Positions 33,347 through 40,760 of a stretch of 64,000 bases of DNA are shown here, one piece after another; positions within the stretch are counted from its first letter, which is position 1; each line of letters begins with the position of its first letter. Made by a program: the position numbers and the translations under genes. Origin of the DNA: JAJTHJ01 sp046316025 (GTDB lineage Bacteria > Pseudomonadota > Gammaproteobacteria > Burkholderiales > Burkholderiaceae_F); the NCBI GenBank assembly GCA_046316025.1, contig JBKCXU010000159.1, positions 1-64,000 of the forward strand, read 5' to 3'. The notes beneath the pieces are model-generated. The model worked only from the letters and a program-made list of their open reading frames with translations. It was not told the DNA's origin and searched no databases.

Positions 33347-33820
33347 ATGAATCGCAGAACCTTTGCCTTGTCCGCGCTGGCGCTGGCCGCGCTGCCGGCT
33401 GCCGCGCACCACGGCTGGTCGAGCTTCGATCAGGACAAGCCGGTGTACCTCGCCGGCGTGGTCAAGAGTGTGCGTTGGCAGAACCCGCATGCCGAGGCGG
33501 TGGTCGAGGTGGCCGCCGGGCAGAAGTTGCCGCCCGACTGGGCAAGCCGCACGCTGCCCGCGCAGACCCAGTCGGTCGATGCGGCGGCCATCCGCGCCAG
33601 AGCGCAGCCGGTCGCTGCCAACGGCAGTTTCGAACTCGAGTTCGCGCCGCTGACGCGGATGCAGGCCTGGGGCCTGGCCGGGCCGCTCAAGCCCGGCGAC
33701 CGGATCGAAGCGGTCGGCTACATCGCGCCGACGCTCAAGGGCGGCAAGCTGATGCGGGTGGAGTACCTGTTCGTCAACGGCAAGGCCTACGGGCTGCGGT
33801 CGATGCCGGCGGCGTCGTAA
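33347..33820 (+). CDS. DUF6152-family exported protein
   Basis: 157 residues. A signal peptide (MNRRTFALSALALAALPAAA) with a twin-arginine-like start is followed by HHGWSSFDQDKPVYLAGVV, the hallmark of DUF6152, where the mature protein begins with the HHGW motif. Later LTRMQAWGLAGPLKPGDRIEAVGY matches the OB-like C-terminal part. The N-terminal His pair could bind metal. The function of the family is unknown. It forms a pair with the upstream membrane protein, and the stop lies 1 bp from the end of the convergent monooxygenase gene. Confidence 0.85.
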   Translation: MNRRTFALSALALAALPAAAHHGWSSFDQDKPVYLAGVVKSVRWQNPHAEAVVEVAAGQKLPPDWASRTLPAQTQSVDAAAIRARAQPVAANGSFELEFAPLTRMQAWGLAGPLKPGDRIEAVGYIAPTLKGGKLMRVEYLFVNGKAYGLRSMPAAS

Positions 33821-33821
33821 C

Positions 33822-35006
33822 CTACGTTGCCGGCAATGCTGCCGGCTCGCCCAGCATGTGCGCGATCAACTCGCGCACCGGGCGAATCTGCGTGCCGAAG
33901 GGCAGCCGCCCCGCGCCGCGGAAGTACAGGCCGTGTTCCGTGTCGCCCTGTAGCGCGCGGCCGAGCTGGAAGTCGATGCAGAACTGCCCGGCCTGCGGCA
34001 GGCCGTCGCGCAGCCCGCACTGCGTGAGGCAGTCGAACTTCATCTGGCAGCCGGCGCGCGGCTTGCCGCGGGCGGCCACCTTGGCTTGCAGGCGGTCCGC
34101 GACTTCGAGGTAACGTGCCAGCCAGGGCGTGCGTACCGCGCGCGCGGGCAAGCCCGCCACGCTCATGAACTCCACGAGGTCTTCGGGGCGGGCGGCGGCC
34201 AGCACCTGCTTGAAGGCCGGGTCGGCGTCGCACTCCTCGGTCACCGCGAAGGCGGTGCCCAGTTGCACGGCGGCGGCGCCGAGCGCGAACAATTCGCGCA
34301 CGCGCCGCGGTGTGTCGATGCCGCCGGCCGGGATCAGCGGCACGCGGCCCTCGGCGCCCATGGCGCGCAGCAGGGCAAGGCTTTCCGGGATCACGCGCTC
34401 GAAGTCGAAGCGCGGGTCGTTCAGGTCACCGATGCGCGCCGCGCCCAGGTGGCCGCCGGCCAGCCGTGGATGCTCGATCACGATGGCGTCCGGCAACCGA
34501 CCCTTGCGCTCCCACTTCTTCAGGATCAGCGCGATGCCGCGTGCATCGGACAGGATCGGCACCAGCGCCACCTTGGGGAAGTCGGCGGTGAGTTCCGGCA
34601 GATCGAGCGGCAGGCCGGCGCCGACCACCACCGCGTCGATGCCGCTGGCGCAGGCTTGGCGCACGTAGGGCGCGTAGGCGGTGAGCGCGCGCATGACATT
34701 CACTGCGAGCAGTCCGCGGCCCTGCGCCAGCGCGCGGGCGGCGCGGATTTCGCGATCCAGCGCTTCGAGGTTGGCGGCGTCGATGGCGGCCTTGGCCTCC
34801 GCCGCATCGGCAAGGCCCGTGGTGCGCGCCATCAGATCCGGGTGATGCCGGCGCAGATCGACCGAGGAAATCGTGCCCACCGCGTTGCAGGCGGCGACAC
34901 TGCCCGCCAGCCGATGCGCCGAGACGCCTACCCCCATTCCGCCCTGGACGATGGGTAGAACTTCCTTGCCGGCGAGGCGGAGCGGGGGGAGGGTGGTTTG
35001 CTGCAT
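33822..35006 (-). CDS. Nitronate monooxygenase-family flavoprotein
   Basis: 394-residue FMN-dependent TIM-barrel enzyme of the nitronate monooxygenase (2-nitropropane dioxygenase) family. PIVQGGMGVGVSAHRLAGSVA is the N-terminal FMN site, then GVDAVVVGAGLPLDL-like, PLIPAGGIDTPRRVRELFALGAAAVQLGTAF for phosphate binding, and a Cys-rich C terminus (CQMKFDCLTQCGLRDG). That cysteine cluster resembles the class found with PfaD-like or 4Fe-4S-bearing members, so the natural substrate may differ from nitronates. The start MQQTTLPPLRL at 35004-35006 fits better than the open frame upstream. Confidence 0.85.
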   Translation of the reverse strand: MQQTTLPPLRLAGKEVLPIVQGGMGVGVSAHRLAGSVAACNAVGTISSVDLRRHHPDLMARTTGLADAAEAKAAIDAANLEALDREIRAARALAQGRGLLAVNVMRALTAYAPYVRQACASGIDAVVVGAGLPLDLPELTADFPKVALVPILSDARGIALILKKWERKGRLPDAIVIEHPRLAGGHLGAARIGDLNDPRFDFERVIPESLALLRAMGAEGRVPLIPAGGIDTPRRVRELFALGAAAVQLGTAFAVTEECDADPAFKQVLAAARPEDLVEFMSVAGLPARAVRTPWLARYLEVADRLQAKVAARGKPRAGCQMKFDCLTQCGLRDGLPQAGQFCIDFQLGRALQGDTEHGLYFRGAGRLPFGTQIRPVRELIAHMLGEPAALPAT

Positions 35007-35035
35007 CGGTACGGCGTTGCGTCGGGTTGCGCTCC

Positions 35036-35057
35036 TCCCTCTTGAAGGGGAGGGGGT
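35036..35057. repeat. Short GC-rich palindrome (family 3 fragment)
   Basis: tccctcttgaaggggaggg resembles the ctccccc-ttcaa-gggggag hairpin at 51563-51583 and looks like half of that larger unit. It lies between the hemerythrin end and the monooxygenase start, both on the minus strand. Confidence 0.5.
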
Positions 35058-35124
35058 AGAGACGACCGCGCGAGTATCTCGGGCGGCGCGCGACGCCACC
35101 CTGCGCTGCGTCAAACAACCGGCT

Positions 35125-35691
35125 TCAAAGCGGCGCGCCGGTCAGGTCGGCCCAGTCGACGCCGCGGCGCGCCGCCATGGCCTGGCCGATGGCGGCGAGG
35201 TCCTCGGCCGTCAGGTGGCGCGCGAGCGCGCTGGCGATGGCTGTGTCCTCGACTTCGCAGTGGCGGCGGTAGCCGCTCACGAAGAGCAGGACGATGGCCT
35301 CGTCGAGCTCGGCCGCTTCGCCGCGCTCGATGGCGGCCAGCGCGGTATCGAGCGTGCGCCACAGGCGGCCCAGCATCTCGTGGTCTTCTTCGAGCGTATC
35401 GAGCACGGCGCGCAGCGGCGCCTCGTTGTCCGCGGCCAGCCGCGCCCGCAGGCGCGGGAAGATGTCGCGTTCCTCGTCTTCGTGGTGGCGCGCCGTCGCC
35501 TCGTTGAAGTAACGGCGGATCGAGGTCGCCGTGGTCTGGGCGATCTCGTCGACCGGGTGCGCGCACAGATGCTCGCGCAGGCGCTCGGTCAGACCCGCCA
35601 TGCGCAGCACGCGGGCATGGCAAGCCTGCCACAGCGCGAGCGGCTGGTCGAAGCCGGCCGCTGGGGTGCGAAAGTCGATGGTTTGCGTCAT
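35125..35691 (-). CDS. Hemerythrin HHE-domain protein
   Basis: 188-residue four-helix di-iron protein. Metal ligands are visible in order: His in CHARVLRM, HHEDEERDIFPRL (H-H-E-E type), the HxxxD/E in LEEDHEMLGRLW, and HCEVEDTAI. Bacterial HHE proteins bind O2 or NO or repair damaged iron-sulfur clusters. ATG at 35689-35691 is used; the longer open frame covers the promoter. A near-perfect FNR/DNR-type palindrome centred about 68 bp upstream suggests induction at low oxygen or by nitric oxide. Confidence 0.88.
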   Translation of the reverse strand: MTQTIDFRTPAAGFDQPLALWQACHARVLRMAGLTERLREHLCAHPVDEIAQTTATSIRRYFNEATARHHEDEERDIFPRLRARLAADNEAPLRAVLDTLEEDHEMLGRLWRTLDTALAAIERGEAAELDEAIVLLFVSGYRRHCEVEDTAIASALARHLTAEDLAAIGQAMAARRGVDWADLTGAPL

Positions 35692-35725
35692 CGTGTAGCC
35701 CGTGAAGCCATACCCGCAGCAGTGC

Positions 35726-35766
35726 AGGCTAGAGGCCGTGGCTGGCGGCGAGTTGACCGCGGTCAA
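35726..35766 (-). promoter_or_regulatory. FNR/DNR-type promoter of the hemerythrin gene
   Basis: The palindrome ttgaccgcggtcaa (35753-35766) fits the CRP/FNR-family consensus TTGAY-N4-RTCAA. On the minus strand a weak -10 (TAGCCT, 35731-35726) would place transcription start near 35719, with the palindrome centre at about -41, the classical class II activator position. FNR, DNR or a related NO sensor could bind; bases alone do not tell which. Confidence 0.65.
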
Positions 35767-35935
35767 CTTGGCGCGCCGCGCCGCGTCCGATCTGCGATCA
35801 GCCGGGCGAGCGCCTCGCCTTGCACGCATCGCGGTGCGTACTCCGGCGGCACAGTGCGGACAGGACGTCGGTCGTGCCACGAACGGCGCTGGCAGCAAGA
35901 ACACGCGGTCGGGGCGGGTTGCCCCTTGACTTCGG

Positions 35936-35976
35936 TCAGACATTTTCCGGCGCAAGCCCATACCCTGCGCGCAGGT
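35936..35976 (+). promoter_or_regulatory. FNR/DNR-type site before the narX remnant
   Basis: ttgacttcggtcag (35936-35949) matches TTGAC-N4-GTCAR with one mismatch. A -10 like TACCCT (35971-35976) lies at the spacing expected for a class II promoter, with a start near 35983. It precedes the narX-like fragment and fits anaerobic control of a nitrate-sensing operon that is now broken. Confidence 0.5.
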
Positions 35977-35982
35977 CTATCC

Positions 35983-36245
35983 AACAGCTTTGGCACCGCT
36001 CCACGCTGGTGCGCCTGAGCCTCGTGCTGGGCGCGATCACGGCACTCGCCATCGGCGTGGTACTGCCCGCGGCGGTGGTGACCGAGCAGTCCACCGGCAT
36101 GAGCAACAAGCTCATTGCGCGCGCCCTGAGCATCCGCGAAGGCGCGGTCAAAGTGCACGTCAAGCACCGGCTGAGGAAGCTCGAATTCCGCTCGCGGGCA
36201 GAGGCGGCGGTGTGGGCGACGGAGCTCGGATTGCGGCAGCAGTAG
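35983..36245 (+). pseudogene. narX-narL fusion remnant
   Basis: One open frame joins two unlike parts. The first (WHRSTLVRLSLVLGAITALA and following) is the N-terminal membrane helix of a NarX-type nitrate sensor kinase. At about 36099 it passes into MSNKLIARALSIREGAVKVH and RSRAEAAVWATELG, the C-terminal helix-turn-helix of NarL-type regulators. The whole kinase and the receiver domain are missing. The simplest cause is a deletion fusing the start of narX to the end of narL. No good start codon is visible. A short membrane-anchored DNA-binding peptide could be made but is unlikely to be functional. Confidence 0.75.
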
Positions 36246-36372
36246 GGCGGTTGACTGTTGACTGTCGTCTGTTGTCTGTTGGCGTCGGCCCGGGTAGCGA
36301 GTCGAATCGGCAACCGAAAGCAGGCAACCGACAACCGACAACCGGCAACCGGCAACCGACAACCCCAAACCT
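36246..36372. repeat. Heptamer repeat block in inverted halves
   Basis: The left half is a run of ctgttga/ctgttgt-type heptamers (36250-36281). The right half is a run of caaccga/caaccgg heptamers (about 36310-36365). The two are roughly complementary, so the whole forms a long imperfect hairpin around a non-repeated centre. No spacers of uniform size are present. Confidence 0.8.
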
Positions 36373-36431
36373 TGGCACTCACCGCCTGCGAGTGCTGCAT
36401 TGCCTTCACGGGATTCTCTTTGGCAAGATCA

Positions 36432-36447
36432 TGGCAAGCCCTTTGCT
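36432..36447 (+). promoter_or_regulatory. Sigma-54-type promoter of the AAA ATPase gene
   Basis: tggcaagccctttgct has GG at 36433-36434 and GC at 36445-36446, exactly 12 bases apart, matching the -24/-12 consensus TGGCA-N6-TTGCT. Transcription would begin near 36458, leaving a 22-nt leader with the Shine-Dalgarno ggaggt before the ATG at 36480. An enhancer-binding activator would be needed. Confidence 0.6.
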
Positions 36448-36479
36448 TGCTCATGTATCGCTCGCCCACGGAGGTCCGC

Positions 36480-37475
36480 ATGAATCTGCCGGCAACGATT
36501 CCCGCCCGTCCTGCGCTCGCCATCGCCGGGTTCAAGGATGTGTACCAGGTTCCGCGCGTCGAAGAGGCGCTGGCCGACCTGCAAGAGCAGGGCGGCAACG
36601 CCAACGATCACCTGAAGGCCACCTATGCCCGGATGATCAAGACGGGCGGCCAGCGGTTCTGCATCAAGCCGTCCGCGCTGCCGGATATCGACGCGCTGAT
36701 CGAAGAGCTCCCCAACTTTACCGAGCCGCTGGAGGACATCCGCCGCCAGCTGGTGCTGTGTCTGGCCACCGAGGACACGCTGGACCTGGAGCCGATCCTG
36801 CTGCTCGGCGAACCCGGCATCGGCAAGACGCACTTCGCGCGCCGCGTGGCCAGGCTGCTCGGCACCGGCTACAACTTCATCGGCATGAGTTCGCTCACCG
36901 CCGGCTGGATCCTCTCGGGCGCCAGCGCGCAGTGGAAGAACGCCAAGCCTGGCAAGGTATTCGATGCGCTGGTCAACGGCGACTACGCCAACCCGGTGAT
37001 CGTCGTCGATGAGATCGACAAGGCCGGCGGCGACGCGCAGTACGACCCATTGGGTTCGCTCTACACGCTGCTGGAGCACGACACCGCCTGCGAGTTCATC
37101 GACGAATTTGCGGAGGTGCCGATCGACGCCAGCGAGGTCGTCTGGGTGGCCACCGCCAACGAGGCGCGCGCCATTCCCGAGCCGATCCTTAACCGGATGA
37201 ACGTCTACGAGATCGAAGCGCCCGACGCCGAGGGTGCGCGCCGCATCGCCGCCAGCATCTACCGCGAGCTGCGCGATGAGCACGCCTGGGGCAAGCTTTT
37301 CCCGGACGTGCTCGGCGATGGTGCGCTCGAGCGTCTGGCCAAACTCAAGCCGCGCGAGATGAGGCGCGTGATGCTGTCCGCCTTCGGCAACGCCAAGCTC
37401 GCCGGCCGGCACGAGGTGCGGGCCGAGGACGTCACCGACGAGCGCGTGGTCAAGAAGCCGCGGATCGGCTTCTGA
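36480..37475 (+). CDS. AAA-family ATPase (Lon-like ATPase domain without protease)
   Basis: 331 residues. Walker A is LLLGEPGIGKTHFARRVA (GEPGIGKT at 110-117), Walker B is VIVVDEIDKAGG (near 173), sensor 1 is WVATANEARAIPEPILNRM with the arginine finger, and a small helical lid follows. The fold is like the ATPase part of Lon or MoxR-type chaperones, but no peptidase or MIDAS partner lies beside it. The probable role is remodelling a protein complex; the target is unknown. The ATG has a strong ggaggt upstream. Expression from a sigma-54-type promoter would tie it to nitrogen or stress signals. Confidence 0.85.
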   Translation: MNLPATIPARPALAIAGFKDVYQVPRVEEALADLQEQGGNANDHLKATYARMIKTGGQRFCIKPSALPDIDALIEELPNFTEPLEDIRRQLVLCLATEDTLDLEPILLLGEPGIGKTHFARRVARLLGTGYNFIGMSSLTAGWILSGASAQWKNAKPGKVFDALVNGDYANPVIVVDEIDKAGGDAQYDPLGSLYTLLEHDTACEFIDEFAEVPIDASEVVWVATANEARAIPEPILNRMNVYEIEAPDAEGARRIAASIYRELRDEHAWGKLFPDVLGDGALERLAKLKPREMRRVMLSAFGNAKLAGRHEVRAEDVTDERVVKKPRIGF

Positions 37476-37514
37476 TCGTCGGCGCGTAACGTGCTGCGCA
37501 GTTTGAGGTGTCGT

Positions 37515-38081
37515 TTACTGCGGCGTCGCTACGACGGTGATGGTGTCGCCGTAGGTTCTGGCCGGCAGGGTTTCGGGCATCGGCGTGTCCCGGTAGATTT
37601 GCGCTGCGATGTTGCCCGTGCCGCAGCTTGCTGGACTGGTTATGACATCTCCGTTGGGTACGGTCACGGAAAAGCTTCCACTGCCGCCGGGGTTCGAACC
37701 CAACGAGGGCCCTCGCGCGAGGTCGATCCGCAGTCGATAGGTCTCTTGCTCGTTGGCTGGAGTCTTCATGATCCAGTTGACGGTGCCGTCGGCGCCGTTG
37801 CTCGAGTTAACTGACAACCCGACAGAACCGCCGTAGGTATCGACGACACAGAAAGTCATCGTGGCGCCGATCGATGCGGGATTGAACTGCGGATGGGTCG
37901 CGTTGCTGAAGGTCACATCGCTCACGTTGAGGATCTGGACTCTTCTGGGAATGGCTGGTCCTTGCCCGGTGATGTTGAAGGTGGCGGTCGATGCCGTCGT
38001 CGACAACTCGCCTTGTGTGGCCGCTTCGATCGCAGAGCTCAGCGATAACCCGGTGGCCAGGGCGATGATCAGCTTTTTCAT
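37515..38081 (-). CDS. Secreted spore-coat-U-like/fimbrial-type protein
   Basis: 188 residues. Signal peptide MKKLIIALATGLSLSSAIEA, then a beta-rich domain with TASTATFNITGQGPAIPRRVQI, two Cys (in TFCVVD and SPASCGTG) that may form a disulfide, and the end TYGDTITVVATPQ, which matches the C terminus of spore coat U and Csu-type pilin subunits. No chaperone or usher gene is adjacent, so it may be an orphan surface protein. Base composition is noticeably less GC-rich than the neighbours, suggesting transfer. The 267-bp gap upstream (38082-38348) has no clear gene. Confidence 0.7.
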   Translation of the reverse strand: MKKLIIALATGLSLSSAIEAATQGELSTTASTATFNITGQGPAIPRRVQILNVSDVTFSNATHPQFNPASIGATMTFCVVDTYGGSVGLSVNSSNGADGTVNWIMKTPANEQETYRLRIDLARGPSLGSNPGGSGSFSVTVPNGDVITSPASCGTGNIAAQIYRDTPMPETLPARTYGDTITVVATPQ

Positions 38082-38348
38082 TGATGTCCTTCCGTGTGGT
38101 GGATGTGGTCGGGTGCTCGCCGTTGCGAGCCGCAGTCTTGCCTGCCAATGTTGACAGTTCCGTCGGCTCTCGGGCAGTGCAGTAACGCACCGGCACTGTT
38201 GCTAAAGTCACTCTTGCTGCGTCTACTGCCGCTCTCGCGTGAGCCGCTCCCACTCGGCCGTCGGCGGGGAAGATCGAGACGCTCTGCGACTGATCAACGG
38301 TCTTGTCGAGGCATCCGCCTAGACTGACAACTGCTTGGGCAAAATCGG
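38082..38348. other. Intergenic region between the spore-coat-U-like gene and mmdA
   Basis: 267 bp holding the two divergent promoters. A ttgaca at 38153 is the only -35-like hexamer, without a convincing -10 at the proper distance. No open frame with family features, no hairpin and no riboswitch was recognised. Confidence 0.5.
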
Positions 38349-39914
38349 ATGTCGAGAATGGGGAATGCGAAGTCCGGCGAGGGGTTGGAAACGCTGCGTG
38401 CGTTGCGCGCTCGGGCGCTGCTGGGCGGCGGCGAAAAGCGCATCGCGCAGCAACACGCCCGCGGCAAGCTCACCGCGCGCGAGCGGCTGGCGCTGCTGCT
38501 GGACGAAGGGTCGTTTCAGGAAGTCGGCGCGCTGGCCACTCACAGCCTGAGCGACTTCGGCCTGGATCGACAACGCTACCCCGGCGACGGCGTGGTCACC
38601 GGCTTCGGCAAGATCAACGGGCGGCGGGTTGCGGTGTTCGCGCAGGACTTCACCGTGCTGGGCGGGTCGTTTTCCGAAGTGCAGGCCAACAAAATCTGCC
38701 GCATTCAGGACCTGGCGCGCGAGTCGGGCATCCCGATCATCGGACTGAAAGACTCCGGCGGCGCGCGCATCCAGGAAGGCGTGCGCAGCCTCGCCGCCTA
38801 CGGCGAGGTGTTCGTCCGCAACGTGCTCGCCTCCGGCGTGGTGCCGCAGATTTCGGTGATCCTCGGTCCCTGCGCGGGCGGGGCGGTGTACTCGCCGGCG
38901 CTGACCGACTTCACGATCATGGCCGCGGGCAGCAGCATGTTCCTCACCGGGCCGGACGTGATCAAGTCCGTCACCGGCGAGTCGGTCACCGCGCAAGACC
39001 TGGGCGGCCCGGCCGTGCACATGATGCGTAGCGGGGTGGCACACCTCGAAGCGGAGTCCGAAGCCGCTGCGCTGCGCCTGGCCAAGCATTTACTTTCGTA
39101 CCTCCCGCAGAACAACAGCGAAGACCCGCCGCAGGTGGCGCCGGAAGACGCGGTGGAGCGGATGGACGCCGCGCTCGACGCGCTGATCCCGTCCAGCGAG
39201 AACACCCCCTACGACGTGCGCGACGCACTGGCGGCGATCTTCGACCGCGGCAGCCTGCTGGAGATTCACCCGCAGTACGCGCCGAACGCGGTGGTCGCGT
39301 TTGCGCGGCTGGACGGCTACTCGGTCGGCATCGTCGCCAACCAGCCCGCCTACATGGCCGGTGCGCTCGACATCGACGCCAGCGACAAGATCTCGCGCTT
39401 CATCCGCATCTGCGACGCGTACAACGTGCCGATCGTCACCTGTGTCGATTGCCCGGGTTTTTTGCCCGGCACCGATCAGGAGTACCGCGGCGTGATCCGC
39501 CACGGCGCCAAGATCATCTACGCCTACTGCGAGGCCACCGTGCCCAAGGTGTCGGTGGTGCTGCGCAAGGCGATGGGCGGCTCCTACGTGGCGATGAGTT
39601 CCAAGCAGATGCGCACCGACATGGCCTTTGCGTGGCCGACTGCGCAGATCGCGGTGATGGGCGCGGAGCCGGCGGTGCGCGTGCTGTACCGCGAAGAAGT
39701 CGCCCGGGCCGCCGACCCCGCCGCGCGCGAGCGCGAGTTGATCGCCGAGTACCGCGAGAAGTTCTTCAACCCGTATCGGGCGGCAGATGTGGGGCAGATC
39801 GACGAAGTGATCGAGCCGCACGAAACCCGCCCGCGGCTCGTGCGCGCGCTGGAGATTCTGCGCACCAAGGTGCAGCAGAACCCGCCGCGCAAGCACGGCT
39901 TGATTCCCACCTAA
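38349..39914 (+). CDS. mmdA: Methylmalonyl-CoA decarboxylase alpha (carboxyltransferase) subunit
   Basis: 521-residue acyl-CoA carboxyltransferase. ARGKLTARERLALLLDEGSF is the common start. Two crotonase-like halves follow, with GLKDSGGARIQEGVRSL and ISVILGPCAGGAVYSPALTD (acyl-CoA oxyanion holes) in the first, and VDCPGFLPGTDQEYRGVIRHGAK and SVVLRKAMGGSYVAMSS in the second. Alone it would be called propionyl-CoA carboxylase beta, but the three genes behind it encode the parts of a Na+-pumping decarboxylase, so it should decarboxylate methylmalonyl-CoA (or glutaconyl-CoA) and pass CO2 to biotin. A second ATG lies 9 bp downstream. Confidence 0.88.
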   Translation: MSRMGNAKSGEGLETLRALRARALLGGGEKRIAQQHARGKLTARERLALLLDEGSFQEVGALATHSLSDFGLDRQRYPGDGVVTGFGKINGRRVAVFAQDFTVLGGSFSEVQANKICRIQDLARESGIPIIGLKDSGGARIQEGVRSLAAYGEVFVRNVLASGVVPQISVILGPCAGGAVYSPALTDFTIMAAGSSMFLTGPDVIKSVTGESVTAQDLGGPAVHMMRSGVAHLEAESEAAALRLAKHLLSYLPQNNSEDPPQVAPEDAVERMDAALDALIPSSENTPYDVRDALAAIFDRGSLLEIHPQYAPNAVVAFARLDGYSVGIVANQPAYMAGALDIDASDKISRFIRICDAYNVPIVTCVDCPGFLPGTDQEYRGVIRHGAKIIYAYCEATVPKVSVVLRKAMGGSYVAMSSKQMRTDMAFAWPTAQIAVMGAEPAVRVLYREEVARAADPAARERELIAEYREKFFNPYRAADVGQIDEVIEPHETRPRLVRALEILRTKVQQNPPRKHGLIPT

Positions 39915-39926
39915 CCGGTGCCGGCC

Positions 39927-40280
39927 ATGGACAACCTCGCTTGGGGCTTGCAGATGACCGCGCTCGGCATGGGCCTGGTCTTCGGGCTGCTGGCGCTGTT
40001 ATGGGCGCTGCTGACGCTGGTGCTCAAGTTCGACCGCGAGCCGGCCGCCGTCGAGGAGACCGTGGAGCCTGTGGCGGAGACGCCGCCGCCCGTACCCGCG
40101 GGGATGGACTCCGCACTGGTGGCGGCCATTGTCGCTGCAGTGCTCCAGCACAAGGCGCAAGCGCGGCGCGAGGCGGCGGCAACGGCGCGCACCACCCGGC
40201 CCGGCAGCCAGTTGTACGCATCGCGCTGGGTGGCCGCCGGCCGCGTGCGGCAGACGCGGGCATGGACGAGAGGCAGGTAG
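39927..40280 (+). CDS. Decarboxylase gamma/delta small membrane subunit (OadG/MmdD-like)
   Basis: 117 residues: one N-terminal membrane helix (about 9-33, MTALGMGLVFGLLALLWALLT), a short acidic-Pro linker and an Ala-rich helix ending in a basic tail. This is the layout of OadG-type subunits, which hold the carboxyltransferase to the membrane pump. ATG at 39927 is preferred; an in-frame GTG nine bases upstream is possible. It lies 12 bp after mmdA and 3 bp before the biotin protein gene. Sequence in this family drifts fast, so position is part of the evidence. Confidence 0.8.
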   Translation: MDNLAWGLQMTALGMGLVFGLLALLWALLTLVLKFDREPAAVEETVEPVAETPPPVPAGMDSALVAAIVAAVLQHKAQARREAAATARTTRPGSQLYASRWVAAGRVRQTRAWTRGR

Positions 40281-40283
40281 ACA

Positions 40284-40760
40284 ATGCGCCGCTACACCTT
40301 GACCATCGACGACCGCGAGTTTGTGGTCGATGTGGACGACCTCGCCGCCGACCGCTTTGCGGTGCGGGTCGGTGAGCAGGACTACGAGGTCAAGCTCGCC
40401 GGCGCAGAAGACCTGTCGCGCGCCAGCATCACGCCGCAGGTCGGCTCGCCGGCGGCGGCTTCGGGTCCTGCGGCGGTCGCCACCCCTGCGCCGGCGCCGC
40501 GCGCAATGCCTGCGCGTGCTGCGACCGCGGGCGGCAACGCCGACACGCTCAAGGCGCCGATGCCCGGCCTGATTCTCGAGGTCTCCGTCAAACCCGGCGC
40601 CACCGTCGAACGCGGCCAGGCACTCGCCGTGCTGGAGGCGATGAAGATGCAAAACGCGATCCGTTCGCCGCGGTCCGGGCGCATTGCGCAGGTGTTCGTC
40701 GCCGCCGGCCAAAGCGTGGCGCACGGCGAGCCGCTGCTCGCGTTTGAGCCGGGCGCATGA
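40284..40760 (+). CDS. Biotin carboxyl carrier subunit of the decarboxylase
   Basis: 158 residues. The C-terminal biotinyl domain has LKAPMPGLILEVSVKPGATV and the biotin-accepting EAMKMQN with Lys121, flanked by the Ala/Pro-rich flexible arm (about 55-85) that swings biotin between carboxyltransferase and pump. The N-terminal strand-rich segment RRYTLTIDDREFVVDVDDL matches MmdC/OadA-type carrier starts. The stop overlaps the start of the beta subunit (ATGA). Confidence 0.92.
   Translation: MRRYTLTIDDREFVVDVDDLAADRFAVRVGEQDYEVKLAGAEDLSRASITPQVGSPAAASGPAAVATPAPAPRAMPARAATAGGNADTLKAPMPGLILEVSVKPGATVERGQALAVLEAMKMQNAIRSPRSGRIAQVFVAAGQSVAHGEPLLAFEPGA

Noticed and set aside
36246..36372. Possible CRISPR array
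   Set aside because: Repeat unit is 7 bp without spacers and no cas genes are near.
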